NCBI RefSeq assembly: GCF_015680405.1
Contig: NZ_JADLJS010000004.1
Location: 62,001-126,000, forward strand
Length of the DNA: 64,000 nt
Reading direction: 5' to 3'
Source of the DNA: Pseudomonas pudica
Lineage (GTDB): Bacteria; Pseudomonadota; Gammaproteobacteria; Pseudomonadales; Pseudomonadaceae
Shown here in pieces: positions 1-9,271 of the stretch. A program made the translations under genes and the position numbers. Below the pieces are notes generated by a model, which was given only the letters and a program-made list of their open reading frames with translations, was not told the origin of the DNA and searched no databases. Within the stretch, counting starts at the first letter, position 1. Each line of letters starts with the position of its first letter.

Positions 1-1
1 T

Positions 2-67
2 GGCGCGGGATGCCGAGCGGGCTCGGACCAGGGCTTGGACGCGGATCAAGTCCGGTACCTGATTTAG
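2..67 (+). CDS. Possible 3' end of an unidentified gene cut by the left edge
   Basis: An open frame enters from the left edge and ends at a TAG at 65-67, giving a 21-residue tail that finishes in DQVRYLI. It is too short to identify and may be a chance open frame. It would converge on the MocR gene, with the REP pair at 92-170 between the two. Confidence 0.2.
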   Translation, partial: GAGCRAGSDQGLDADQVRYLI

Positions 68-91
68 AGCCGGGGGCTGCTTTGCAGCCCA

Positions 92-170
92 ATCGCCGGC
101 AAGCCAGCTCCCACAGGAGCTCCACTGTTTCGAAGCAGATGCAGTACCTGTGGGAGCCTTGCCGGCGATC
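92..170. repeat. REP-type inverted pair (GCCGGCAAGCC family)
   Basis: Two inverted arms (92-116 and 147-170) carry GCCGGCAAGCCAGCTCCCAC and its near-complement. They are preceded at about 72-90 by a small GGGCTGC/GCAGCCC hairpin. The element lies just past the 3' end of the MocR gene, a typical REP position, and may help end transcription. The same family recurs at 9151-9263. Confidence 0.8.
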
Positions 171-190
171 GGGCCGCACAGGGGCCCTAT

Positions 191-1735
191 TCACTTCCTC
201 CAGGCCTTGCGCAAGCGCATCAAAGCCTCGGCAATCTCCCCCTCCGGCACCGCAGCAAACCCCAGCACCAGCCCCGCGCGCTTATCCACAGGCTGCTCGC
301 TGTCCACCAGCCAGAAATTGCTCAGCGGCGTCACTTCCACCCCCACCGCTTCAGCCTTGGCCACCAGCTCCTGCTCCCGCGCAAAGTTATCCACATCGAC
401 CTTCACATGCAGCCCGGCCGCCACCTCCGGCATGCCGCCCAAACCCGGAATATCCACAGGCCAGCCAGCCTTCAGCACATTGCGCCGGCTCAACGCCGCC
501 TTGCGCATGCGCCGGATATGCCGCTGGAAGTGCCCCCGGGCCATGAACTCGGCCATCACGCACTGGCTGCTGACCTCCGAATGCCGCACCGCCAACGCCC
601 TGGCCTGGCTGAACGCCTGTGCCAGTTGCGGCGGCAATACCAGGTAGCCCAGGCGCAACGCCGGAAAGGCGATCTTGCCGAAGGTTCCGACGTACAGCAC
701 CCGTCCGTGCCGATCGAGCGCCGCAAGCGGGGCCAAGGGCGCACCGCTGTAACGGTACTCGCCGTCGTAGTCGTCTTCGATGATCCAGCCATCGCTGTGC
801 TCGGCCCAGGCCAGTAGCTCCAGGCGGCGCGCCAGGCTCATGGTCACCCCGGTCGGGTACTGGTGAGCTGGCGTGACATAGGCCAGCCGGCAATCCATCA
901 GTTGCCCGAGCCGGTGACAGTCCATGCCATCCTCGTCCACCGGCACGCCACACAACCTGCCACCGGCCAGCGCAAAGGCATGCCCGGCTGCGCGGTAACC
1001 CGGGTTTTCCACAGCCACACCGTCGCCGGGCTGCAACAGCAACTGTGCACAAAGGCTGATGGCCTGCTGCGCACCACTGGTGATCACAATTTGTTCAGCC
1101 GTACAACTCAGCCCACGGGAGCGACGCAGGTAGGCCGCGATCAGTTCGCGCAACAACGGCTCGCCTGCCGGGTCACCATAACCCAATTGCGCCGGAGCCG
1201 GGTTGCGCCAGAAACCCGCCTGCAGCTTGGCCCAGACGTCAAACGGGAACAGATCGAACGCCGGAATACCGACACGAAAAGCACGCGGGGCACCGCTTCT
1301 CGGGGGCTGAAGATGGTTACTTTTCAGGCGCTCCAAAGGCTCGCTGGAACAGCGCCTGCTGGATAAATCCTCAGTATTTTCCGAGGAAAATGTGGATAAG
1401 TCTGTTGATAACCACTGGGATAACCCTGTGGATACTTGTGTGGATAGTTTTGCAGTGGAGAGTTTCGGTAACTGGCTGACATAGGTGCCGTCGCCTACCC
1501 GGCTTTCGATGTAGCCCTCGGCATATAGCTGGTCATAAGCCCGCACCACGCTGTTGCGTGACAGCGCCAGCATGGCGGCCAAGTCACGAGTGGCCGGTAG
1601 CCGCGTGCCACTGCTCAGGCGCCCGTCCAGCACCCGCGCACGTAGCGCCTGGTATAGCTGCTGGCTGAGCCCGCGACGGCGATCGAGGGCGATCCCGGCA
1701 GGGTCGAAAGGCAATACGAAGGGGCGCTCGCTCAC
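191..1735 (-). CDS. MocR-family (GntR-aminotransferase) PLP-dependent transcriptional regulator
   Basis: The 514-residue protein has an N-terminal GntR winged helix (about 10-85; PATRDLAAMLALSRNSVVRA) fused to a class I aminotransferase fold (about 150-500). The likely PLP lysine is Lys354 in GTFGKIAFP. This is the architecture of MocR regulators such as PdxR and GabR, which use PLP to sense a metabolite. The start is GTG. It diverges from the PaiB-like gene, 90 bp away, which it may control. An unusual feature is the linker (residues 91-115), a four-residue repeat of LSTx type encoded by a 12-bp tandem repeat that looks like DnaA boxes and uses rare codons such as TTA and ACA. Two further exact DnaA boxes (282, 387) lie near the 3' end. 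The regulated pathway cannot be read from the sequence. Confidence 0.9.
   Translation of the reverse strand: MSERPFVLPFDPAGIALDRRRGLSQQLYQALRARVLDGRLSSGTRLPATRDLAAMLALSRNSVVRAYDQLYAEGYIESRVGDGTYVSQLPKLSTAKLSTQVSTGLSQWLSTDLSTFSSENTEDLSSRRCSSEPLERLKSNHLQPPRSGAPRAFRVGIPAFDLFPFDVWAKLQAGFWRNPAPAQLGYGDPAGEPLLRELIAAYLRRSRGLSCTAEQIVITSGAQQAISLCAQLLLQPGDGVAVENPGYRAAGHAFALAGGRLCGVPVDEDGMDCHRLGQLMDCRLAYVTPAHQYPTGVTMSLARRLELLAWAEHSDGWIIEDDYDGEYRYSGAPLAPLAALDRHGRVLYVGTFGKIAFPALRLGYLVLPPQLAQAFSQARALAVRHSEVSSQCVMAEFMARGHFQRHIRRMRKAALSRRNVLKAGWPVDIPGLGGMPEVAAGLHVKVDVDNFAREQELVAKAEAVGVEVTPLSNFWLVDSEQPVDKRAGLVLGFAAVPEGEIAEALMRLRKAWRK
1391..1450. repeat. Tandem 12-bp array of DnaA-box-like units inside the MocR gene
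   Basis: Five consecutive 12-bp units start at 1391, 1403, 1415, 1427 and 1439. They begin tgtggataa, tgttgataa, ctgggataa, tgtggatac and tgtggatag. The first is an exact complement of the DnaA box TTATCCACA. Three of the other four differ from it by one base; the unit at 1415 differs by two. The array encodes the LSTx linker of the regulator. Confidence 0.85.
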
Positions 1736-1737
1736 GG

Positions 1738-1786
1738 TATTGGACCTATAAAAACAGCTGTCAATGGCTCTTACTATGAACCAATA
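1738..1786. promoter_or_regulatory. Divergent MocR/PaiB-like promoter region with inverted TATTGG...CCAATA
   Basis: The 90-bp gap between the MocR start and the PaiB-like start holds TATTGG at 1738-1743 and its complement CCAATA at 1781-1786. This is a candidate operator pair for the MocR protein. It rests on the pattern and gene arrangement only. Confidence 0.35.
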
Positions 1787-1825
1787 GCCTGCCTAGGATG
1801 GAGCCATATCACAAGGAAACCGAGC

Positions 1826-2455
1826 ATGTACAACAGCAAACCCCATCAGGAACACGACCTCGGGCGCCTGCACCAGCACATGCTCGACACCCGCCTGGCC
1901 ATCCTGGTCAGCCAGGGCGAACAAGGCCTGCTGGCCACGCACCTGCCAGTGCTGGTCGATATCGCCGAAGGCAAATTCGGCACCGTCTATGCCCACCTCG
2001 CGCGGGCCAACCCCCAGTGGCACGACCTGAAGCAAGGTGGCGAAGCCCTGCTGGTGTTCCCCGGTGCCGATGCCTATGTCAGCCCCGGTTACTACCCGAG
2101 CAAGGCCGACAACCCCAAGGTGGTGCCAACCTGGAACTACCTGGCCGTGCACGCCTATGGTCCGGCCGAAGTGATCCACGACGCCGAACCATTGCTGGCC
2201 ATTGTCAGCCGCCTGACCGAGCGCCACGAGCAAGGCCGCGGCGAACCGTGGAACGTCACCGATGCCCCGCGTGACTACCTCGATGGCATGCTCCGAGCCA
2301 TCGTCGGCATCCGCTTGCCCATCGCCCGCCTGCAAGGCGCGCGCAAGCTCAGCCAGAACCGCTCCGAGCAAGACATTTCCGGCGTGCGCGAAGGCCTGAG
2401 CGCCAGCCCCGATTACCTGGATAACCAACTCGCGGCGCACATGCGCCAACTCTGA
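1826..2455 (+). CDS. PaiB-like FMN-binding (split-barrel) protein
   Basis: The 209-residue protein matches the PaiB/FMN_bind_2 family in length and in its opening pattern (MYNSKPHQ, then LVSQGEQGLLATHLPVLVD, then AHLARANPQW). PaiB of Bacillus was described as a negative regulator of degradative genes, but the fold is a pyridoxamine-phosphate-oxidase-like FMN split barrel and the biochemical role is unsettled. AAGGAAA lies upstream of the ATG. Two GNAT acetyltransferase genes follow at 11-bp and 7-bp spacing, so these three probably form one transcript. In Bacillus PaiB is paired with PaiA, a polyamine GNAT acetyltransferase, so the GNAT neighbours fit a polyamine or small-amine theme. Confidence 0.85.
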   Translation: MYNSKPHQEHDLGRLHQHMLDTRLAILVSQGEQGLLATHLPVLVDIAEGKFGTVYAHLARANPQWHDLKQGGEALLVFPGADAYVSPGYYPSKADNPKVVPTWNYLAVHAYGPAEVIHDAEPLLAIVSRLTERHEQGRGEPWNVTDAPRDYLDGMLRAIVGIRLPIARLQGARKLSQNRSEQDISGVREGLSASPDYLDNQLAAHMRQL

Positions 2456-2466
2456 AGGAATAGCTC

Positions 2467-2913
2467 ATGTCCAGCGTTACCCTGCGCCCTGTCACCACCC
2501 AAGACCATGCTGCCTGGCAGGCCCTGTGGCAGGCCTACTTGCACTTCTATGAGTCCGAATTGACCGAGGAGGTCAGCCTCAGCACATGGCAACGCCTGCT
2601 CGACCCGAACGAACCGACCCATTCGGCCTTGGCCTGGGTCGATGGCAAGGCAGTGGGCATGGTCAACTTCATCTACCATCGTACCAACTGGAGTATCGGC
2701 AACGCCTGTTACCTGCAGGACCTGTACGTAGACAGCATGCAACGTGGCCTGGGTATCGGCCGCCAGCTAATCGAGCATGTCTACGCTGCAGCCAAGGCCG
2801 AAAACTGCAGCAAGGTGCACTGGCTGACCCACGAGACCAACGCCACCGCCATCAGCCTGTACCAACAGGTTGCCGAGCGCTCGGGCTTCATCCAATTCCG
2901 CAAAGAGTTCTGA
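2467..2913 (+). CDS. GNAT-family N-acetyltransferase
   Basis: The 148-residue single-domain protein has the acetyl-CoA-binding motif A in LYVDSMQRGLGIGRQLIEHV (about residues 83-102). A C-terminal ETNATAISLYQQVAERSGFI segment is typical of motif B. The substrate is unknown. GAAGGA lies upstream of the start. It sits between the PaiB-like gene and a second, unrelated GNAT gene, in a probable three-gene operon that may acetylate amines. Confidence 0.9.
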   Translation: MSSVTLRPVTTQDHAAWQALWQAYLHFYESELTEEVSLSTWQRLLDPNEPTHSALAWVDGKAVGMVNFIYHRTNWSIGNACYLQDLYVDSMQRGLGIGRQLIEHVYAAAKAENCSKVHWLTHETNATAISLYQQVAERSGFIQFRKEF

Positions 2914-2920
2914 ACCGAAC

Positions 2921-3592
2921 ATGACCGACGCATTGAACTGGAAACCCGCCGCAGCCCCCCAGGCCGAGCCCATCGACGGCCGCTTCATCCGCCTGGAAAA
3001 GCTCGACCCGGCGCGCCATGGCGAAGACCTCTGGGAGGTGCTGCAAGGCCCGGCGGCCGACCCGGTGCTGTGGGACTACCTCCCTTATGGCCCATTCACC
3101 GAACGTGCCGCCTTCGACCGTTGGCTGGAAGGTAACGCCGCTGGCCGCGACCCGCTGTTCTACACCGTCATCGACCGCCCCAGCGGCCAGGCCCAAGGCA
3201 TCCTGAGCCTGATGTCGATCGTGCCCGACCACGGCCGCATCGAAATCGGGCACGTCGCCTTCGGCGCCGCCATGCAGCGTACGCCCAAGGGCACCGAGGC
3301 GGTGTACCTGCTGGGCAAGCTGGGCTTCGAGCTGGGCAACCGCCGGCTGGAGTGGAAGTGCAACAACGCCAACGCACGCTCCAAGCGTGCGGCTGAGCGG
3401 TTTGGCTTTGTCCATGAAGGAGTGTTCCGCAAGCACCTGGTGGTGAAGGACCACAATCGAGATACGGCGTGGTATTCGATTACCGATGAGGAGTGGCCGG
3501 CGCTGGCGACCGCGTTCGAGCGCTGGTTGAGTGAAGAGAACCAGCGGCCGCAAGGCCAGGTGCGGACACTTGAGGACTGCCGTAGGGGGTGA
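2921..3592 (+). CDS. RimJ/RimL-type GNAT acetyltransferase
   Basis: The 223-residue protein has the RimJ/RimL layout (RFIRLEKLDP near the N-terminus, then EIGHVAFG, then RLEWKCNNANARSKRAAERFGF). This subgroup acetylates protein N-termini, amino acids or small amines. I chose the ATG at 2921, eight bases after the preceding stop; an earlier in-frame ATG would overlap the upstream GNAT gene. A strong inverted repeat directly follows the stop codon. The substrate cannot be assigned. Confidence 0.88.
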   Translation: MTDALNWKPAAAPQAEPIDGRFIRLEKLDPARHGEDLWEVLQGPAADPVLWDYLPYGPFTERAAFDRWLEGNAAGRDPLFYTVIDRPSGQAQGILSLMSIVPDHGRIEIGHVAFGAAMQRTPKGTEAVYLLGKLGFELGNRRLEWKCNNANARSKRAAERFGFVHEGVFRKHLVVKDHNRDTAWYSITDEEWPALATAFERWLSEENQRPQGQVRTLEDCRRG

Positions 3593-3593
3593 A

Positions 3594-3639
3594 CGGCATA
3601 ACCGATCACGGGCCGGCAGGCCCGCGATCGGTTATGCCG
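3594..3639. terminator. Bidirectional hairpin between convergent genes
   Basis: A near-perfect inverted repeat, CGGCATAACCGATC...GATCGGTTATGCCG with an inner GGGCC/GGCCC stem, sits between the GNAT gene and the convergent HTH gene. It has no long T run, so termination is inferred from its position and stability. Confidence 0.7.
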
Positions 3640-3640
3640 G

Positions 3641-3919
3641 TTATCTGATCGGGCTCGCACGCCTGACGACGCCCATCTGCAAACCGAACGGTTTGAATAC
3701 CGCGTTCAACGATTTGAGCGTGGGGTTACCGTCCCCCTGCTCGATCTGAATGAGCGTTCGCACGGAAATCTTGCACATCAGCGCAAACTGGGTCTGCTGC
3801 ATCTTTGCAACTTCTACGCGCAGGCGGCGAACGGCAGCACCCAGCTCGATTGTGCCGTCGGCAATACCTTCGCGCACGCCATCGATCATCAGACCTCGGG
3901 CATCGATGGAAACCGTCAT
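3641..3919 (-). CDS. XRE-family HTH regulator (HipB-like)
   Basis: The 92-residue protein has a helix-turn-helix of XRE/HipB type in QQTQFALMCKISVRTLIQIE, followed by GNPTLKSLNAVFKPFGLQMG, which is very typical of HipB-like antitoxins. Its ATG overlaps the stop codon of the upstream HipA-like remnant by 4 bp (ATGA), so the two are translationally coupled. Here the toxin-like gene comes first, the reverse of E. coli hipBA. It probably autoregulates the pair. Confidence 0.8.
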   Translation of the reverse strand: MTVSIDARGLMIDGVREGIADGTIELGAAVRRLRVEVAKMQQTQFALMCKISVRTLIQIEQGDGNPTLKSLNAVFKPFGLQMGVVRRASPIR

Positions 3920-4425
3920 GCCAACCCCCAGTCCGCCATTCGGCGCTCAAGCTTGCCCAGCGCAATCGCCGGGTGATTCATCACTACCTCCGGGAGCCCA
4001 AGGCCGGACAAGATATCAGGCAATGCCAATAGGTGCCGGGCCTCCTGACGCAGACGCTGGTAAGCCTCATCCGGATCGATGAATTCGGCCAGCGCAACAC
4101 AGGCTGCCTGCCAGTCGATTTCGCCTGCTCTTTCGATCAAAGCGGGCCACTTCGTCTGTTCACTGGCCACCGTCTCGATGCCAAGCTGCTGCAACGCCCT
4201 GTAATAGAGGTACTCGGCCCGCAGGATCTCCTGATCATCGGCCAAGGCCTGGTGCCTGGCGAACTTGATGAACCAATGGCGACAGGCCCTCTCATCCGCA
4301 AGCACCGCGTCCGGGTACAGGTGGCCGTTTTTATCTTCGGTCATCAGCAGCTTTGGCGCCTCTCCACCGGCGCCTGTCGCGCCACCTATGGCCGCGCCCT
4401 GCTCGTAGGCGTACTCCAGAGTCAT
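3916..4425 (-). pseudogene. HipA-like kinase remnant (truncated, internally deleted)
   Basis: The 169-residue frame begins in what would be the middle of a HipA toxin. GGEAPKLLM, the glycine-rich loop, and WFIKFAR, the usual position of the ATP-binding lysine, are present in residues 10-65, followed by a LRAEYLYYRALQQLGI helix. The HipA N-terminal domain and the whole catalytic lobe (the HxxNxD-type region and the DFG-like aspartate) are missing, and the frame jumps to a C-terminal helical tail. HipA proteins are usually about 430 residues long. No missing piece lies upstream, where the pycB terminator begins at 4451. It may be an inactive relic or a shortened protein that still binds its HTH partner. 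Confidence 0.6.
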
Positions 4426-4450
4426 GTAATTGGAGCGTGAGTCGGTACAT

Positions 4451-4476
4451 AAAAAAAGGGGAGCATCCGCTCCCCC
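4451..4476 (-). terminator. Rho-independent terminator of pycAB
   Basis: Read on the minus strand, GGGGAGC-GGAT-GCTCCCC is followed by seven T residues, 32 bp after the pycB stop codon. This is a classic intrinsic terminator. Confidence 0.93.
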
Positions 4477-4507
4477 GAGGTAAACCGCCAGTAGATGAGG
4501 GCTTATC

Positions 4508-6316
4508 TCAGCCTTCGATCTCGATCAGGATCTCGCCCGGTGTCACGCGGTCGCCCTTGGCCACGTGGATGGCCACGATCTTGCCAGCGATACCCGCCTG
4601 CACTTCGGTCTCCATCTTCATCGCTTCGGTGATCAGCACAGCCTGCCCGGTCTTGACCATGTCGCCTTCCTTGACCAGCACATCGACGATGTTGCCCGGC
4701 ATGGTGGTGCTGACGTGGCCCGGGGCGCTGGCCTGCTTGCGCTTGCTGCTGCCGCCACCGACGAATTCGTTGAGCGGCTCGAACACCACTTCTTCCGGCA
4801 TGCCGTCGATCGACAGGTAGAAGTGGCGCTTGCCTTCGGCCTTCACGCCCACACCGGTGATGTCGACACGGTAGGTTTCGCCGTGCACGTCGATGACGAA
4901 CTCGGTCGGTACGCCTTCACCGCTGTGGGATGCTACTGCGCCCGCTTCAGGAATTGGCAGCAGGACTTCAGGGGTCAGAGTGCCGGCTTCGCGTTCTTCG
5001 AGGAACTTGCGGCCAATGTCCGGGAACATGGCGAAGGTCAGCACGTCTTCTTCGCAACGGGCCAGGGCGCCGATGTCGGCACGCAGCTTGGCCATTTCCG
5101 GCTTCAGCAGATCGGCCGGGCGTACGTCGATCACTTCTTCGCTGCCGATCGCCTGGCGGCGCAGCTGCTCGTTGACCACACCCGGGGCCTTGCCGTAACC
5201 GCCTTGCAGGTACAGCTTCACCTCGTTGGTGATGGTCTTGTAGCGCTCGCCGGCCAGCACGTTGAAGAACGCCTGGGTGCCGACGATCTGCGAGGTCGGG
5301 GTCACCAGCGGCGGGAAGCCGAGGTCTTCACGCACGCGCGGGATCTCTGCCAGCACCTCGTTCATGCGGTTTAGGGCGCCCTGCTCCTTGAGCTGGTTGG
5401 CCAGGTTGGAAATCATGCCGCCCGGTACCTGGTTGACCTGCACGCGGGTATCCACAGCGGTGAACTCGCTTTCGAACTGGTGGTACTTCTTGCGCACGGC
5501 ATAGAAGTACAGGCCGATTTCCTGCAGCAGTTCCAGGTCCAGGCCGGTATCGAATTCGCTGCCCTTGAGCGCGGCAACCATCGACTCGGTGCCTGGGTGG
5601 CTGGTGCCCCAGGCGAAGCTGGAGATGGCGGTGTCGATGTGATCGGCGCCGTTTTCCACAGCCTTCAGCTGGCACATGGCGGCCAGGCCGGCAGTGTCAT
5701 GGGAGTGGATGAACACCGGCAGCGACTGCTCTGCCTTCAGTGCCTTGACCAGTTCGCCGGTGGCGAACGGGGTCAGCAGGCCGGCCATGTCCTTGATCGC
5801 GACCGAGTCGCAACCCATGGCTTCCATCTGTTTGGCCTGGTTCACGAAAGCTTCGATGGTGTGTACGGGGCTGGTGGTGTACGCGATGGTGCCCTGGGCG
5901 TGCTTGCCGGCAGCCTTGACCGCTTCAATGGCCACGCGCAGGTTACGTACGTCGTTCATGGCATCGAAGATGCGGAACACGTCGATACCGTTGACCGCTG
6001 CCTTGGCGACGAACGCCTTGACCACGTCGTCGCTGTAGTGGCGGTAGCCCAGCAGGTTCTGGCCGCGCAGCAGCATTTGCAGGCGGGTGTTGGGCAGCGC
6101 CGCGCGCAGCTTGCGCAGGCGCTCCCACGGGTCTTCCTTGAGGAAGCGTACGCAGGCGTCGAAGGTGGCGCCACCCCAGACTTCCAGCGACCAGTAGCCG
6201 ACCTTGTCGAGCTTGTCGCAGATCGGCAGCATGTCTTCGGTACGCATGCGGGTGGCCAACAGGGACTGGTGGGCGTCGCGCAGGATCGTGTCGGTTACGT
6301 GAATTTTCTTGGACAT
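4508..6316 (-). CDS. pycB: Pyruvate carboxylase subunit B (carboxyltransferase plus biotin carrier; OadA-like)
   Basis: The 602-residue protein transfers CO2 from carboxybiotin to pyruvate, forming oxaloacetate to refill the TCA cycle. The N-terminal carboxyltransferase TIM barrel starts at TDTILRDAHQSLLATRMR. The C-terminal biotinyl domain carries EAMKMETEV, with biotinylated Lys567. I chose the ATG at 6316 because GAGGAA lies 8-10 bp upstream. A GTG at 6331 would add five residues and overlap pycA. It follows pycA in an operon and ends at a strong terminator. Related oxaloacetate decarboxylase alpha subunits look alike, but no beta or gamma subunit genes are nearby and pycA is present, so carboxylase is the better call. 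Confidence 0.92.
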   Translation of the reverse strand: MSKKIHVTDTILRDAHQSLLATRMRTEDMLPICDKLDKVGYWSLEVWGGATFDACVRFLKEDPWERLRKLRAALPNTRLQMLLRGQNLLGYRHYSDDVVKAFVAKAAVNGIDVFRIFDAMNDVRNLRVAIEAVKAAGKHAQGTIAYTTSPVHTIEAFVNQAKQMEAMGCDSVAIKDMAGLLTPFATGELVKALKAEQSLPVFIHSHDTAGLAAMCQLKAVENGADHIDTAISSFAWGTSHPGTESMVAALKGSEFDTGLDLELLQEIGLYFYAVRKKYHQFESEFTAVDTRVQVNQVPGGMISNLANQLKEQGALNRMNEVLAEIPRVREDLGFPPLVTPTSQIVGTQAFFNVLAGERYKTITNEVKLYLQGGYGKAPGVVNEQLRRQAIGSEEVIDVRPADLLKPEMAKLRADIGALARCEEDVLTFAMFPDIGRKFLEEREAGTLTPEVLLPIPEAGAVASHSGEGVPTEFVIDVHGETYRVDITGVGVKAEGKRHFYLSIDGMPEEVVFEPLNEFVGGGSSKRKQASAPGHVSTTMPGNIVDVLVKEGDMVKTGQAVLITEAMKMETEVQAGIAGKIVAIHVAKGDRVTPGEILIEIEG

Positions 6317-6327
6317 TATGGGGTTCC

Positions 6328-7743
<1,416 letters not shown>

Positions 7744-7850
7744 TGGAGTCTTCCCAAAGCCGTAGGAACAGTCGAGCCGGTTCTACCGGTCGGCGCGTGA
7801 CCAGACGTTGCTGGCCAGTCGCACATTCACCCTAGCGCTGTAGGTTGATA

Positions 7851-7870
7851 AACAAAAATCAATATTTGTT
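7851..7870. promoter_or_regulatory. Candidate LysR-type operator between pycA and pycR
   Basis: The AT-rich inverted repeat AACAAA (7851-7856) ... TTTGTT (7865-7870) lies in the 189-bp divergent gap, 63 bp before the LysR gene. It fits the dyad type bound by LysR regulators. The assignment is inference from pattern and place. Confidence 0.4.
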
Positions 7871-7932
7871 AGGGGCTGTATTAGCAAAAGCTTATAGTGC
7901 GGTAACAAGGTGTTGCCGAAGGGCGGATAAAA

Positions 7933-8895
7933 ATGCGTAAGTCCTTGATGCGTATGACTTTGCGTCAATTACAGATCTTCAACGAGGTGTGCGATTTGCG
8001 TTCGTACAGCCGTGCGGCGGAAGAGATGGCGCTGACGCAACCCGCCGTAAGTCTACAGATCCGCCAGCTCGAAGAGCTGATCGGCCAGCCGCTGTTCGAG
8101 TACGTGGGCAAAAAACTCTACCTGACTGAAGCTGCCGAGGCCCTGCAACGCGCCAGCCGCGATATCTTCGGGCGCCTGGAGAGCCTGGACATGCAGTTGT
8201 CGGACATGCAGGGCTCATTGCAGGGGCAGTTGAAACTGGCTATCGAATCCAGTGCCAAGTACTTCGTGCCACACCTGTTCGCGGCCTTCAAGCAGCGTCA
8301 CCCGGAGGTCAACCTGACCCTGACGGTGGTCAATCGCGCCCAGGCAATCCGCCGCCTTTCGGACAACCGCGATGATCTGATCATCATGTCCATGGTGCCG
8401 CAGGACATGGGCCTGGAGTTTCTGCCATTCCTCAACAACCCGATCGTCGCGGTGGCGCCGCCCGAGCACCCGTTGTGCAAGCTGGAACAACTGCGCCTGC
8501 AGGACCTGGAGCCTCATACCCTGCTGGTCCGCGAACAGGGTTCGGGCACGCGCAAGGCTTGCGAGGAATACTTCAAGGACAAGCGCGTGCATTTCACCCA
8601 GACCTTGGAGGTGGCTTCGGCCGACGCCCAGCGCGAGTGCGTGATTGCCGGCCTTGGCATTGCCCTGCTTACCCGCCATGCGGTCAACCTGGAGCTGGCC
8701 ACCGGGGTGCTGAGGGAGCTGCCTGTGGAGGAACTACCGCTGTACCGCAGCTGGTGCGTGGTGCAGTCCAAGGCCAAACGGCAGTCGCCGGTGGCCTTGG
8801 CCTTCCTGGCGTTCATCCGTAGCGAACGTGCACTGATCAGCGCACTGGTTGAGCGTTTTTCGGGGAAGCTGCTGCCGACGCCTGCCAGACCGTGA
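7933..8895 (+). CDS. pycR: LysR-family regulator of pyruvate carboxylase
   Basis: The 320-residue LysR protein has its winged helix at about residues 8-66 (LRQLQIFNEVCDLRSYSRAAEEMALTQ is split over this region) and a substrate-binding domain after about 95. It diverges from pycA, as PycR does in P. aeruginosa, so regulation of pycAB is likely. The ligand is unknown. The ATG at 7933 has AAGGG nine bases upstream; ATGs at 7948 and 7954 are alternatives. Its 3' end overlaps the convergent small gene by 59 bp. Confidence 0.88.
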   Translation: MRKSLMRMTLRQLQIFNEVCDLRSYSRAAEEMALTQPAVSLQIRQLEELIGQPLFEYVGKKLYLTEAAEALQRASRDIFGRLESLDMQLSDMQGSLQGQLKLAIESSAKYFVPHLFAAFKQRHPEVNLTLTVVNRAQAIRRLSDNRDDLIIMSMVPQDMGLEFLPFLNNPIVAVAPPEHPLCKLEQLRLQDLEPHTLLVREQGSGTRKACEEYFKDKRVHFTQTLEVASADAQRECVIAGLGIALLTRHAVNLELATGVLRELPVEELPLYRSWCVVQSKAKRQSPVALAFLAFIRSERALISALVERFSGKLLPTPARP

Positions 8896-9055
8896 GCTCT
8901 CGCAGCTCGGGGTAGTCCACGAGTTCGCGAAGCAGTTGACGTTGGTCGCAATAGCTCTCGATCGCGCGGCGGTATTCCATGCGGCGCTGATCCTTTTCCT
9001 GCTGCTTGCGAGCCTTGGCGCTGGGTTGGTACGTACCGTCGAAGTCACGAGCCAT
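8837..9055 (-). CDS. Small conserved charged protein (PA3496-like family, tentative)
   Basis: The 72-residue, very hydrophilic protein opens MARDFDGTYQPSAKARKQQE, then has RRAIESYCDQRQLLRELVDYP. The RRAIE...E/QR pattern recalls the small Pseudomonas family named after PA3496, described as putative envelope-integrity proteins; this is from memory and tentative. I chose the ATG at 9055, which has AGGGAG nine bases upstream, over a longer frame starting at 9133. The last 59 bp overlap pycR tail to tail. No signal peptide or membrane segment is visible. Confidence 0.65.
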   Translation of the reverse strand: MARDFDGTYQPSAKARKQQEKDQRRMEYRRAIESYCDQRQLLRELVDYPELRELTVWQASAAASPKNAQPVR

Positions 9056-9150
9056 TGCCTGTCTCCCTGATAGGATGCGGGGAGTTTCAGACTGGCTTTG
9101 ATGGTTTACGGTTTGGCTGTGGAATTGTGACAAAACCGTGAATTTTTACT

Positions 9151-9263
9151 GCCTGTGCTGGCCCTATCGCCGGCAAGCCGGGCTCCCACACAGTCACCAC
9201 AGGCCTCGAGTCCTGTGGAGTACCTGTGGGAGCTGGCTTGCCGGCGATAGGGCCAGCACAGGC
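9151..9263. repeat. Long REP-type inverted repeat
   Basis: Arms at 9151-9190 and 9225-9263 are near-perfect complements over about 39 bp and contain GCCGGCAAGCC and GCTCCCACA. The element lies just downstream of the leftward RpiR-type gene and may act as its terminator. It belongs to the same family as 92-170. Confidence 0.85.
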
Positions 9264-9271
9264 AATGCAGA

